64,000 nucleotides of DNA from Cupriavidus taiwanensis (GCF_900249755.1 NZ_LT976854.1:124001-188000); one strand, 5' to 3'. Counted from the first letter of the stretch, positions 35,657 through 44,543 are shown. Numbers and translations are program-made. The notes: a model not told the origin generated them from the sequence alone.

Positions 35657-35680
35657 TTCGACTGTATTCGAAACATCGAA
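35657..35680. promoter_or_regulatory. Candidate ArsR operator
   Basis: TTCGA at 35657-35661 and TCGAA at 35676-35680 form outer half-sites, and the palindrome TTCGAA sits at the centre (35667-35672). The element begins 3 bases upstream of the arsR start, so a bound repressor would block the leader. Confidence 0.5.
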
Positions 35681-35787
35681 ACCGGGCAAGCGGCGTTTAT
35701 CGCTGTGGTAAGGTGGACGAATGGTTTGCAGGGACAGCCATGGGCGCGGCGCAAGCGGCCCATGCGGTGTCAGGAGAGTAAAGCAGC

Positions 35788-36225
35788 GTGAGTAATGGCA
35801 AGGAAGCGCCGCGGCGCGCACGGCGGACCGATCAGGTCTCCACCAGCCGGGCCTTGCGGCTGAGCGTGCCGGCGGAAGCCAGGCCCGCGCCGGTCAACCG
35901 CAGGGACTGGCTGCGGCAGCGCAAGGAAGAATTGCAGGCGGCCCGTGCCGCGGCCAGGCAACGGCGCAACCTGCTGCGCGCCGAGATCCTGTCGGCCGCG
36001 CAGGATATTGCCCGCGAGGAGCGCAGCGCCGCGCGGCTGGAGGCCGAACGCCTGAAGGCGGAAGCCAGGTCCGCGCGCACGCACGCGCGCGAAGACAAAC
36101 GCGCCGCCGCCAAGTTCGAGCGCGGCCAGGCGAAGCGCCCGGCGTCCAAAGGGAAAATGCTGGCGCAGGAGAAAAGCAAGCTGGTCTCTTACGCCGAACT
36201 GCTGCGCCTGCGCAAGCGCGCCTAA
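35788..36225 (+). CDS. Uncharacterised, highly charged coiled-coil protein
   Basis: The 145-residue product is very rich in Arg, Lys, Ala and Glu, with a long predicted helix from about residue 40 to 130 (for example RKEELQAARAAARQRRNLL and ERSAARLEAERLKAEARSA). It has no signal peptide or membrane segment. I do not recognise a family; it may bind nucleic acid or form a coiled coil. The start is GTG 35788, with AGGAGAG at 35772-35778. Its last four bases overlap the stop of the convergent gene at 36222. Confidence 0.7.
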   Translation: MSNGKEAPRRARRTDQVSTSRALRLSVPAEARPAPVNRRDWLRQRKEELQAARAAARQRRNLLRAEILSAAQDIAREERSAARLEAERLKAEARSARTHAREDKRAAAKFERGQAKRPASKGKMLAQEKSKLVSYAELLRLRKRA

Positions 36226-36719
36226 CGGATCCGGTCGAAGCCGCTCGCGGCCCAGCGCTCGGCGCTGTCGCGCGTCAGGCGAAAATCGGGCCGCACCTTG
36301 ATGGTCGCCAGCACCTCGCCGAAAGCATCTTCGGCGCTCAGCGTGCCGAAGGGCTCGAACTCATCGGGCGTGATCGCCAGCTTCACGGTCACGCTGCCCG
36401 CTTCGGCTTCGATGCTGAGCTGCTTGTTCAACTGCGCATGCAGCTGCTGCTCATGGCGCCGGATCACTTCCGACGCGGTCTTGACCAGGGTCTGGTGGGC
36501 CGTGGCATCGAGCGGCTTGGGATCGACCTTGTTGCGCCCCATGGTCCAGGGCCCGACCAGCGCCGGCTCGGCGCTGCCGTCGCGGATCATCTCGACCGCC
36601 CAGCCTTCGCCATCCTCGTTCTTGATGACGCGGGCGGTCCAGCCCTTGTCGCGCCACAGGCGGGGTTCGTGGATGGCAGGGGAATCGTGCCCGGGCGGCG
36701 CGTCTTCGGTGTGTGGCAT
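36222..36719 (-). CDS. Uncharacterised 165-residue protein
   Basis: No family is recognised. The N-terminal half contains RLWRDKGWTARVIKNEDGEGWAVEM and EPALVGPWTMGRNKVDPKPL, which look like beta strands of a small domain found in short Burkholderiales proteins. The C-terminal half (SVTVKLAITPDEFEPFGTLSA) is also strand-rich. There is no export signal. The track frame can start one codon earlier at a TTG, but ATG 36719 is preferred. It is convergent with, and overlaps by four bases, the coiled-coil gene at 35788, and is divergent from a CoA-transferase gene. Confidence 0.75.
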   Translation of the reverse strand: MPHTEDAPPGHDSPAIHEPRLWRDKGWTARVIKNEDGEGWAVEMIRDGSAEPALVGPWTMGRNKVDPKPLDATAHQTLVKTASEVIRRHEQQLHAQLNKQLSIEAEAGSVTVKLAITPDEFEPFGTLSAEDAFGEVLATIKVRPDFRLTRDSAERWAASGFDRIR

Positions 36720-36804
36720 CAATCTCGTGGTACGGGTCTCGGGGAAGCCGCGAGGATACTATAGGGACCGGCACGTGGACTGCCTCGTCCTCGCTCATCC
36801 CGAC

Positions 36805-36833
36805 GTGTCAACTTTCGATTGACACCGTGTCAA
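36805..36833. promoter_or_regulatory. GTGTCAA dyad plus a third half-site before a CoA-transferase gene
   Basis: GTGTCAA (36805-36811) and TTGACAC (36819-36825) are perfect 7-bp arms with a 7-base centre; a third GTGTCAA follows at 36827-36833. It lies about 100 bases before the CoA-transferase ATG. The regulator is not encoded next to it. Confidence 0.5.
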
Positions 36834-36934
36834 CGATCCATGGAATTGTCGATCAAGCCTTGACAGTGCAAAATCCGGGCGAAGCCCGGGCCGACCCTTC
36901 GCGCCCGCGAACGAACACACAAGGAGATCGCCGC

Positions 36935-38149
36935 ATGCCTGATACCAACCAATCCCCACGCCTGCCGCTGGCCGGCGTGCGCGTGCTGGACCTGTCCCGC
37001 GTGCTGGCCGGACCGATGTGCACGCAGGCGCTGGGCGACCTGGGTGCGGAGGTGATCAAGGTCGAGCACCCCGGCCGCGGCGACGATACGCGCGACTGGG
37101 GCCTGCGCGTGGGTACGCGCAACACCGCCTACTTCAACAGTGCCAACCGCAACAAGCAGTCCATCGGCATCGACCTGCAGCAGCCCGAGGGCCAGCGCAT
37201 CGTGCGCGAGCTGGCGGCGAAGTGCGACGTGCTGGTGCAGAACTTCAAGTTCGGCGGCATCGACAAGATGGGGCTGGGCTACGAGGCGCTGAAGGCGGTC
37301 AACCCGGGGCTGGTGTATTGCTCCATCACCGGCTACCGCAGCAATGGCCCGGAGGCGACCCGCCCCGGCTACGACCTGGTGGTGCAGGGCGAGGCCGGCC
37401 TGATGGCGCTGAATGGCGAGGAAGGGCAGGGGCCGCTGAAGTTCGGCACGGCGGTGGTGGACATGTTCACCGGCATGTATTCGGCGCAGGCCGTGCTGGC
37501 GGCGTTGTACGACCGCCAGCGCACCGGCCAGGGCCGCCACGTGGAAATGGCGCTGTATGACTGCGGCCTGATGATCACCGCTTACTATGGGCTGGAGGCG
37601 CTGCTGATGGGCGAGGACCCGCCCAAGTACGGCAACGCCCATCCGTCGATCGTGCCTTACGGCGTGTTCGACGCGGCCGATGGCCCGCTGGTGATCACGG
37701 TCGGCAACAACGCGCAGTTCCAGCGCTTCTGCACCGAGGTGATCGAGCGTCCGGACCTGGCTGCCGACGAGCGCTTCGCCACCAACACCGGCCGCTCGGC
37801 CAACCGCCAGGCCTTGCTGCCGGAACTGCGCGCCGAACTGGCGCGCCGTCCGCGCGAGCTGCTGCTGGCGCGCCTGAGCGCCGCCGGCATCCCGTGCGGC
37901 GAGGTGCTGGGGCTGTTCGAGGCGCTGCGCTCCAGGCGCTCTGCCGAAGCCGGCCTGCTGGCCGAGCTGCCCAACCCGGAAACCGGCCGCGTCGAGGTGC
38001 TGGCGCCGCCGTACCGGCTCGATGGCCAGCGCCTGCCGGTGCGCGCCGCGCCGCCGCTGCTGTCGCAGGACACGGAGCGTGTGCTGGGCGGCCTGCTCGG
38101 CATGGATGCCGCGCAGGTGGCCGCGCTGAAGGCGGCCGGCGTAGTGTAA
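36935..38149 (+). CDS. CaiB/BaiF family CoA-transferase
   Basis: A 404-residue class III CoA-transferase. The N-terminus reads LAGVRVLDLSRVLAGPMCTQ with LGAEVIKVEHPGRGDDTR, a CoA-binding block found in nearly all active members. The likely catalytic aspartate lies in TRPGYDLVVQGEAGLMALNG, and FGTAVVDMFTGMYSAQAVLAAL follows. The frame is open more than 200 bases upstream, but AAGGAG at 36921-36926 fixes ATG 36935. It stands alone between an unknown protein and the quorum-sensing kinase gene, with a dyad element in its promoter region. The acyl donor and acceptor cannot be told from sequence. Confidence 0.93.
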   Translation: MPDTNQSPRLPLAGVRVLDLSRVLAGPMCTQALGDLGAEVIKVEHPGRGDDTRDWGLRVGTRNTAYFNSANRNKQSIGIDLQQPEGQRIVRELAAKCDVLVQNFKFGGIDKMGLGYEALKAVNPGLVYCSITGYRSNGPEATRPGYDLVVQGEAGLMALNGEEGQGPLKFGTAVVDMFTGMYSAQAVLAALYDRQRTGQGRHVEMALYDCGLMITAYYGLEALLMGEDPPKYGNAHPSIVPYGVFDAADGPLVITVGNNAQFQRFCTEVIERPDLAADERFATNTGRSANRQALLPELRAELARRPRELLLARLSAAGIPCGEVLGLFEALRSRRSAEAGLLAELPNPETGRVEVLAPPYRLDGQRLPVRAAPPLLSQDTERVLGGLLGMDAAQVAALKAAGVV

Positions 38150-38151
38150 GG

Positions 38152-38172
38152 ACCGGCGCAAGCCGCGCCGGT
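38152..38172. terminator. Hairpin between convergent CoA-transferase and sensor kinase genes
   Basis: ACCGGCGC (38152-38159) and GCGCCGGT (38165-38172) form a perfect 8-bp stem with loop AAGCC, between two converging stops. It has no T-run, so termination is only possible. Confidence 0.35.
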
Positions 38173-38188
38173 GCCAGGCCGGCGCGGG

Positions 38189-39526
38189 CTACGATGCCTC
38201 AGCCTGCTGCGGCTCCGGCCATTTCCCCTTGCGCGGAAAGCGCATGTCGAACTCGGTGAAGACGTGTTCCTCGGAGCGGCAGCTGATGCTCGCGCCCCAG
38301 CTGTCGAGCACTTTGTGGCAGAACGCCAGGCCGATGCCGGTGCCGCGGTGCGCAGGGTAGGAGAAGAAGGGCTGGAACATCCGCGCCAGCACCTGCGGCG
38401 GCACGCCGGTGGCGGTGTCGCGGAACATCACGTGGACGGCGTCGGGCCGGACTTCGCAGCGGATATGGATGGTGCCCTTGCCAGCGCGTCGGATCGCTTC
38501 CAGCGCGTTCTTCAGCAGGTTGGTCGTGACCAGGCCGAATAGTTGCGCGTTGCCCATCACGTAGGCGCGGCCGGGCAGGTCGAGCGTGACGCGCTCGCTA
38601 TCGCCGGGCTCGAACGGAAAGCGGCCGACCGCGTCGCGGATCGCCGCGCCCACGTCGAACAGCGCCTGCGTGGCGTTTTCCGGGTTTTTGGAGTTGGCCA
38701 CCAGCAGCTCGATGCTGTTGCTGATATGGGCCAGGTCGGATTCCATCCGCGCCACCGCCTGCATCAGGCCGTCGCGCTGCGGCGTGTCCTGGTCCAGCGC
38801 CGCGGGCAGCCGCGCCTTCAGTCCCCTGGCGGTCATGGCCAGGCTGGTCAGCGGCGTGCGCAGCTCATGCGCGACGGTGGCCAGCGCGGCGGCCATGCCG
38901 CGCCGCTTCTGCTCGGCCAGCAGCTGGCGGTCCATCTTGATGACCACCAGCACCGCGATCACGAAGCCGATCACCGGCAGCTGCAGCAGCACCGGCTGCC
39001 ACGGGATGCCGCCCATGGAATTGCCGGCCAGCACGAACAGGGCAATCGCGGCCGCGCCGCCCGCGAACAGGGCAATGGTGGCGAAGGCGGTGTTGAAGTG
39101 ATACAGGATCACCACCGCGATGATCACCGATTCCGCCCACACCATCGAACCGCCGTTCTCCAGGTAGAAGAAGATAAAGGCGAATGGCAGCCCTACCGTG
39201 ATGGCAAAGAGCGCATACGGCGGCAGCCAGCGCCGGTCCGAGAACGCCGAAGCGAACAGCAGCGGCACGAACAGCGCGGTGCAGACCAGGCGCAGCCACA
39301 GGTTTTCATAAGGCTGCGGGAACACATAGGACCAGATCACGTAGTAGAGCGGGTGCCCCACCACGCCCAGCGCGCCCACCATCTGGATCCGGCGCAGGCG
39401 GATGACGCTCTCCTCGTCCAGCAGCGTGGCCCGCGCGGCGGTCTCGAACACGGCTTGCCACGCCTGGCGGGCAAGCCCGGCCAGGGTGCCGCGGCCGTCC
39501 TCCGCTTGCGCTACCTTTGCATCCAT
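38189..39526 (-). CDS. cqsS: Alpha-hydroxyketone quorum-sensing sensor kinase (CqsS/LqsS/JqsS type)
   Basis: A 445-residue membrane histidine kinase. Six hydrophobic segments at about residues 45-200 start with IRLRRIQMVGALGVVGHPLYYVIWSYVFPQPYENLW in outline (positions 42-77), a block I associate with CqsS and LqsS. The phospho-accepting histidine is His220 in VAHELRTPL. The ATPase domain shows NLLKNALEAI and GTGIGLAFCHKVL. Unlike Vibrio CqsS it has no receiver domain at the end, as in LqsS, so a separate response regulator must exist elsewhere. It follows the synthase gene cqsA by 51 bases on the same strand. Expected role: sensing the hydroxyketone signal. Confidence 0.88.
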   Translation of the reverse strand: MDAKVAQAEDGRGTLAGLARQAWQAVFETAARATLLDEESVIRLRRIQMVGALGVVGHPLYYVIWSYVFPQPYENLWLRLVCTALFVPLLFASAFSDRRWLPPYALFAITVGLPFAFIFFYLENGGSMVWAESVIIAVVILYHFNTAFATIALFAGGAAAIALFVLAGNSMGGIPWQPVLLQLPVIGFVIAVLVVIKMDRQLLAEQKRRGMAAALATVAHELRTPLTSLAMTARGLKARLPAALDQDTPQRDGLMQAVARMESDLAHISNSIELLVANSKNPENATQALFDVGAAIRDAVGRFPFEPGDSERVTLDLPGRAYVMGNAQLFGLVTTNLLKNALEAIRRAGKGTIHIRCEVRPDAVHVMFRDTATGVPPQVLARMFQPFFSYPAHRGTGIGLAFCHKVLDSWGASISCRSEEHVFTEFDMRFPRKGKWPEPQQAEAS

Positions 39527-39577
39527 CTCCAGGACTACTCCTCGCGGATGCCTGCGATCGGCCCGCTTGTGGGATTT

Positions 39578-40828
39578 TCAGTGCTTGCGCCGGGCCCGGC
39601 GCGTCGAGGACCACTCTTGCAGCCGGACTTCATCGCGGATGCTGGCGAGCACGCCGACCAGGCGGTCGATTTCGGTGGCGCCAAGTTTCGCATGCAGCGT
39701 AAGCCGCATCAATGCCCGGTTCTTCGGCGTCGCCGGCGCACAGAATACCGCGCCGAAGATGCCGCGCCGCTGCAGCGCATCGCGCAGCACCTTCACCTGC
39801 GGCTCGGTGCCCGCCTCCAGCCCGATGATCTGCTCCGAGCCCTCGCTGATGTTGTAGCCCAGTTCGGCGATCGCGGCGCGGGTCTCGCGGGTAATGGCAT
39901 GCAGGCGCGCCCGGCGCTGGTCCGCCGCGGCAATGAAGTCCGTCACCGCGTCGAACCAGGCAATCTCGTGGCGCAGCAGCCCGGAACTGAAAATCGCCGG
40001 CCGCGATTCCACCGCGAAGAAATCCTTGAAGGCCGTGGAGCAGGCGACATAGCCGGCGCGTCCGGCAAACGCCTTGGCCAGCGACGCGGTGCGAAAGTGC
40101 ACGCGCTCCGACAGCCCCAGCGCCGGCACCAGGCCGCCGCCGCGCGGCCCATGCGTGCCCAGCGAGTGCGATTCGTCCACCACCAGCACGCAGCCTGACG
40201 CTTCCGCCAGTTCGACATAGTCCACCAGCGGCGCCACGCTGCCGGTGGTGCTGTAGACCGAATCCACCATGATCACGCCCGGGCCGAAGCGCTCCAGCTG
40301 GCGGCGCACGTGATCGCAATCGTTATGGCGCACCGGCACCGCCTGCGCGCCGGCGGCGATGATGCCTTCCCAGAGCGAGGCATGCCCGTTCATGTCGATA
40401 TAGACCGGAATGCCGGGTCCGGCGATGCACTGCACCAGCCCGACGTTGGCGGCCCAGCCGGACTGGGCGATCAGCCCGTCCTCGGCCTGCATCAGGTCGG
40501 CGATCTTGCGCTCGACCCGCCGCTGCGGGGTATCGCCGTGCATGAACACCGACGACATCAGCAACTCCGGCGCGTCATCGAGAAAAGCCCGCGCCTGCGC
40601 CTGCGCCAGCGAAGCTTCGCCCAGCAGGCACAGATAGTCGTTGCTGCCCAGGTGCAGCGCGTCCGGCCCCGGCGTGAGGCCGTGCAGCAGGTGGTCCCCG
40701 CCCCAGAGCTTGCCCATGCGCTCTTCAAAATGCTGTGCCATGCGCGTGGTGATCCAGGGCGGTAGCGTCGGGGCCTTGGTGCGTGGGGCATGGTGTCTGG
40801 CGTGCGCAAGCGGGGCTTCGGAGAACAT
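39578..40828 (-). CDS. cqsA: Alpha-hydroxyketone autoinducer synthase (CqsA/LqsA/JqsA type)
   Basis: A 416-residue PLP-dependent enzyme of the alpha-oxoamine synthase family. CqsA-type enzymes condense an acyl-CoA with an amino donor to give the precursor of long-chain hydroxyketone signals. The PLP lysine is Lys252 in RTASLAKAFAGRAGYV; the ring-contacting Asp218 is in VVDESHSLGTHGPRGGG. Other landmarks are LGSNDYLCLLG and SSVFMHGDTPQRRVERKIA. The adjacent CqsS-like kinase separates it from BioF and glycine C-acetyltransferase paralogues. The ORF extends 45 codons upstream, but AAGGA 6 bases before ATG 40828 sets the start. Confidence 0.9.
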   Translation of the reverse strand: MFSEAPLAHARHHAPRTKAPTLPPWITTRMAQHFEERMGKLWGGDHLLHGLTPGPDALHLGSNDYLCLLGEASLAQAQARAFLDDAPELLMSSVFMHGDTPQRRVERKIADLMQAEDGLIAQSGWAANVGLVQCIAGPGIPVYIDMNGHASLWEGIIAAGAQAVPVRHNDCDHVRRQLERFGPGVIMVDSVYSTTGSVAPLVDYVELAEASGCVLVVDESHSLGTHGPRGGGLVPALGLSERVHFRTASLAKAFAGRAGYVACSTAFKDFFAVESRPAIFSSGLLRHEIAWFDAVTDFIAAADQRRARLHAITRETRAAIAELGYNISEGSEQIIGLEAGTEPQVKVLRDALQRRGIFGAVFCAPATPKNRALMRLTLHAKLGATEIDRLVGVLASIRDEVRLQEWSSTRRARRKH

Positions 40829-41117
40829 CGGTAGTCCTTCAACAGGTCGGATGAAAATCGGAGGGAACTGGCTAGGCTTGCATGGCGCTTGCGCCAAAGC
40901 CAGCCGCCCATGCGTGGGGGGTGCCGCGCGCAACGTTCCCCGTGGCGCACCGTGTGCCGGCATGCCGTGGTACGCAATTCATGTAGCGACCACTGTGCCA
41001 GTGTTATCTGGCGATTGTGACGGGACTTCCACCAATCCCAACGTCTGCTTGGAGACTAGGTTGTGTGGAAAGGAAGATCAGGGGCAACGCAGGGTTGCCG
41101 GTATTCAGGAGGGAATT

Positions 41118-41153
41118 TGGCACAAAATTGTGCTAGATAAAGCACGTGTGCCA
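41118..41153. promoter_or_regulatory. 36-bp nested dyad upstream of cqsA
   Basis: TGGCACA (41118-41124) and TGTGCCA (41147-41153) are perfect outer arms; GTGCT and AGCAC form an inner pair. TGTGCCAG also occurs at 40994-41001, closer to cqsA. Both are in the 473-base gap 40829-41301, which holds no gene and otherwise nothing I can name. It could bind the regulator of cqsA; it could equally end the acyl-CoA dehydrogenase transcript that reads toward it. Confidence 0.4.
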
Positions 41154-41301
41154 GGGTGCGCGAAAGCCGGGCGCTGGATGGCCCGGGGCGCGAACGTAGG
41201 GAGGGTATGGCGGGTGGCCAGCAGGGCGCTGGTGACCGCATGGTGCGACCGGCGGCGTGCCCACGCACATGCCGCCCCGCCGTAGTGCAAGGCTGTGGCT
41301 A

Positions 41302-42480
41302 TCAGCCCGCGCCGGCACCCTCCAGCGCCGTGCCGCGCGCTTCCAGCGTGCGGCGGGCGATATTCAGCTGGTGGATCTGCGTGGTGCCTTCATACAGCCT
41401 GAACAGCCGCACATCGCGATAGAAGCGCTCCGCCACGGTGCGGGCCATATACCCGCTGCCGCCGAACACCTGCACCGCGCGGTCCGCCACGCGGCCGGCC
41501 ATCTCGGAGGCGAACAGCTTGCACATCGACGCTTCCATGGTCACGTCCTCGCCGGCATCGCGCTTGCGCGCGGTGTCGAGCACCAGCGCGCGGGCCGCGT
41601 GCAGTTCCGTGTTGCTGTCGGCAATCATCTGCTGCACCAGCTGGTAGTCGGCAATCGGCTTGCCGAACTGCCGGCGCTGCGCCGCGTAGCGGACCATCTC
41701 GTCGACCAGCCGGATGGCCGGGCCCACGCACAGTCCCGCCAGGTTGATGCGCTGCTTGTTCAGCGCCTTCATCGCCGTCTTGAAGCCGACATTGGGTTTG
41801 CCGCCGACGATGGCGCTGGCCGGCACGCGGCAGTCCTTCAGGTAGACATCGCCCACCGGCGAGCCGTGCTGGCCCATCTTGCGCTCCGGCTCGCTGGTGC
41901 TCAGGCCCGGCGTGCCGCGCTCTATCAGGAAGGCGCTGATGCCATGGGCGCCCGGTGTATCGGGATCGGTGCGGGCGAACACGGTGAACAGGTCGGCAAT
42001 CGGCGCATTGGTGATAAAGCACTTGCTGCCGTTCAGCACGTAGTGGTCGCCGTCCTGCCTGGCCGTGGTCTGCAGCGCGGTGGCATCGGAGCCGGCCTCC
42101 GGCTCGGTCAGCGCGAAGCAGCCGGTGACCTTGCCGGAAGCCAGCAGCGGCAGGTAGCGCTGGCGCTGCGCTTCGGTACCGTCCGCCACCAGCGACTCGG
42201 ACGCGATGCCGGTATTGCCGCCGAAGCGGGCGCGGAACACCGTGGCCGCCTGCGACACTTCGATGTTCACCTGCGCCAGCTCTTCGGTGGTCAGCCCGGC
42301 GCCGCCATAGGCTTCCGGAATGCTGTGGCCGAACAGGCCGAGGCGGCGCATCTGTTCGACCACGGGCTCGGGGATGACATCGGTGCGGTCGATCTGCGCT
42401 TCGAGCGGAATGCAGGTTTCCAGCACGAAGCGGCGGAGTTCGGCAAGCAGCGCTTGCTGGCGGGCGGAGTCGCGGATCAT
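41302..42480 (-). CDS. Acyl-CoA dehydrogenase
   Basis: A 392-residue FAD-dependent acyl-CoA dehydrogenase, normal length. CFALTEPEAGSDATALQT is the FAD and substrate-binding signature, YAAQRRQFGKPIADYQLVQ the central helix motif, and RDVRLFRLYEGTTQIHQLNIAR holds the expected catalytic glutamate (YEGT). It is the last gene of an IclR-Bug-dehydrogenase run on the minus strand, 48 bases after the Bug gene, with a CoA-transferase gene divergent from the regulator. Together they would take up a carboxylate, activate it by CoA transfer and desaturate it. The chain type of the substrate is not evident. Confidence 0.95.
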   Translation of the reverse strand: MIRDSARQQALLAELRRFVLETCIPLEAQIDRTDVIPEPVVEQMRRLGLFGHSIPEAYGGAGLTTEELAQVNIEVSQAATVFRARFGGNTGIASESLVADGTEAQRQRYLPLLASGKVTGCFALTEPEAGSDATALQTTARQDGDHYVLNGSKCFITNAPIADLFTVFARTDPDTPGAHGISAFLIERGTPGLSTSEPERKMGQHGSPVGDVYLKDCRVPASAIVGGKPNVGFKTAMKALNKQRINLAGLCVGPAIRLVDEMVRYAAQRRQFGKPIADYQLVQQMIADSNTELHAARALVLDTARKRDAGEDVTMEASMCKLFASEMAGRVADRAVQVFGGSGYMARTVAERFYRDVRLFRLYEGTTQIHQLNIARRTLEARGTALEGAGAG

Positions 42481-42528
42481 GGAAGGGTTCCGGTGGTGGT
42501 TTGAACGAGGTCGGGGCGTGCGCGGCGC

Positions 42529-43527
42529 TTACTGTGCCGTGATGCCGGCGGTCTTCAGCACGCCGGTCCATTTTTTGGTTTCGGTATCCAGGAATTGCTG
42601 GAACGCGGCGGCGGGTTGCGGCGCCAGTTCCATGCCGAGTTCGGCCAGGCGGCGCCCCGTGGCCGGGTCGGCGGTGGCGCGCACGGCGGCGTCGGCCAGC
42701 TTGCGCACCACCGCGTCCGGCGTGCCCTGCGGCGCGACCAGGCCGAACCAGCCGCCCACTTCATAGCCGGGCAGGCGCGCGGCCTCGGCCACGGTGGGCA
42801 CGTCGGGCATCACGGCCGAGCGCTTTGCCGTAGTCACCGCCAGCGCGCGCAGCTTGCCGCTCTGCACCTGCTGACGGGCAATGGCCGAGGTCAGCGCCAT
42901 CATCGACACGCGCCCGCCCAGCAGGTCGCTCATGGCCTCGGGCTGGCCCTTGTAGGGCACGTGGGTCAGCTTCACCTGCGTCATCTGCGCCAGCAGTTCG
43001 CCCGACAGATGGTTCGAGGTGCCGACGCCCGCGCTGGCGTAGGTCAGCGTGCCGGGCTTGCTGCGCGCGGCGTCGAGCAATTCAGGCAGCGTGCGCAGCG
43101 GCGACGCCGCCGGCACCACGATCACGTTGGGTACGGCACCGATGCCCGCCACCGCGCGGAAGTCCTTGCCGCTCTTGCCCTGGATCGACGGGTTGAGCAG
43201 CGGCCCGATCACGTAGCTGGGGCTGACCGCCAGCAGCGTATAGCCGTCGGCAGGCGAGCGCGCGACCAGATCCGCGCCGATGGCGCCGCCGGCGCCGGTC
43301 TTGTTTTCGACGATGACCGGCTGCTGCAGCACCTTGGCCATGTTCTCGGCGGTGATGCGGGTGACCGAGTCGACCACGCCGCCCGCCGAGAACGGCACGA
43401 TGATCCGCACCGGGCGGTCGGGGAAGCGCGCCGCGTCGCCGGCGCCCGCCAGCGCAGCCGCGGGCGTCAGCGCGGCGCAGGCCAGCATGCCGGCAGCGAG
43501 CCGGCGCAGGGGTTGGTAGGCATCCAT
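42529..43527 (-). CDS. Bug-family (TctC-like) periplasmic substrate-binding protein
   Basis: A 332-residue periplasmic binding protein with a signal peptide ending near AAALAG. The mature start ARFPDRPVRIIVPFSAGGVVDSVTR is typical. The pocket motifs are VENKTGAGGAIGADLVA and LTHVPYKGQPEAMSDLLGGRV. A ribosome-site-like GGAGA precedes ATG 43527. It lies between the IclR gene (129 bases upstream) and the acyl-CoA dehydrogenase gene. No membrane subunits of a tripartite transporter are present in the window, so it either uses permeases encoded elsewhere or acts as a sensor. Confidence 0.94.
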   Translation of the reverse strand: MDAYQPLRRLAAGMLACAALTPAAALAGAGDAARFPDRPVRIIVPFSAGGVVDSVTRITAENMAKVLQQPVIVENKTGAGGAIGADLVARSPADGYTLLAVSPSYVIGPLLNPSIQGKSGKDFRAVAGIGAVPNVIVVPAASPLRTLPELLDAARSKPGTLTYASAGVGTSNHLSGELLAQMTQVKLTHVPYKGQPEAMSDLLGGRVSMMALTSAIARQQVQSGKLRALAVTTAKRSAVMPDVPTVAEAARLPGYEVGGWFGLVAPQGTPDAVVRKLADAAVRATADPATGRRLAELGMELAPQPAAAFQQFLDTETKKWTGVLKTAGITAQ

Positions 43528-43655
43528 CTTGTCTCCTTGGTTGCCTGCGCCGGAGCGTTGCCGGGCGCAAGGTCGGTCTCATGCAGGCCTCTTGCGGGCC
43601 GCTGGCCATGGCCCTGCCGACGCCATCGCCGGCAGGCTGCGCCGCCGCGCTGTCA

Positions 43656-44501
43656 TCAGCGCGCGCAGCTCAGTTCGATCTGCCGCACCGCTTCGCGCAG
43701 CCTGGGCGCCACCTCGCGCTCCAGCACGTTGTCGCGGTTGCGCGATGCGGCGATGGTGCAGTTCAGCGCGAACGGATCTTCGTGCAGCGACTGGCGCAAC
43801 GGTGCCGCGATCGCGTGGATTTCTGGCCGCCACTCGCCGCGGCTCAGGCAATAGCCGTGCGCGCGGAAGTGTTTCTGGTCGTCCGCCCACATCTGGCGTT
43901 CAACATTGAAGCGCTCCGGATCGTCCACGCGCAGCCGGTTCAGCAGCGCCGTGCGCTCGTCCGCGCTGCACGCCAGCAGCACCGCGCGGCCGATCGCGCT
44001 GGCCAGCAGCGGGCGCGTGCTGCCGATGTCCGGCTGGTAGAGGTTGCCGGGGTCCAGCCGGCAACTGTCGACGTACACCACCGACAACCGCTCGCGCATG
44101 CCCAGGTTCACCGTGCAGCCGGTTTCCCGCGCGATCGCCTCCATGTAGGGCCGGGCCACCTGGCGGATCGCCAGCCCGGCCAGCATCGGGTAGGCCAGCG
44201 CCAGCACGCCGGCCCCCAGCCGGTACTTCTGGTTGCCGGGCACGCGGCTCAGGAAGCCGAGCAGCCCCAGCGTGTAGGTCAGCCGCGACACCGTCGCCTT
44301 GGGCAGCCCGGTGCGCGCCACGATGTCCTGGTTGCCCAGCACCGGGCTGGACGGCGTGAACGCGCGCAGCACCTCCAGCCCGCGCGCCAGGTTGGTGGCG
44401 AACTGGCGGTCGGTGGCCAGCGCGTCCTCGCTGGCCAGGCCTGGCAGGGGCAGGAGTTCCGGGTTGCGGTCCATGCTGTGCGGTGGTTGCTTGGGTTCCA
44501 T
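43656..44501 (-). CDS. IclR-family transcriptional regulator
   Basis: A 281-residue IclR regulator. The winged helix contains ATNLARGLEVLRAFTPSSPV and DIVARTGLPKATVSRLTYTLGLLGFL (about residues 30-80). The effector domain includes TGCTVNLGMRERLSVVYVDSCR and ends EVAPRLREAVRQIELSC. ATG 44501 is chosen because the family pattern begins soon after it; ATG 44474 is possible and the frame runs open for 58 codons upstream. It lies divergent from a CoA-transferase gene, with the palindrome 44544-44560 between them, so it should control both directions. Confidence 0.93.
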   Translation of the reverse strand: MEPKQPPHSMDRNPELLPLPGLASEDALATDRQFATNLARGLEVLRAFTPSSPVLGNQDIVARTGLPKATVSRLTYTLGLLGFLSRVPGNQKYRLGAGVLALAYPMLAGLAIRQVARPYMEAIARETGCTVNLGMRERLSVVYVDSCRLDPGNLYQPDIGSTRPLLASAIGRAVLLACSADERTALLNRLRVDDPERFNVERQMWADDQKHFRAHGYCLSRGEWRPEIHAIAAPLRQSLHEDPFALNCTIAASRNRDNVLEREVAPRLREAVRQIELSCAR

Positions 44502-44543
44502 GCTGGGATCCGTAAAAGGGGGCGTCAACGTTGTAGCACGACC

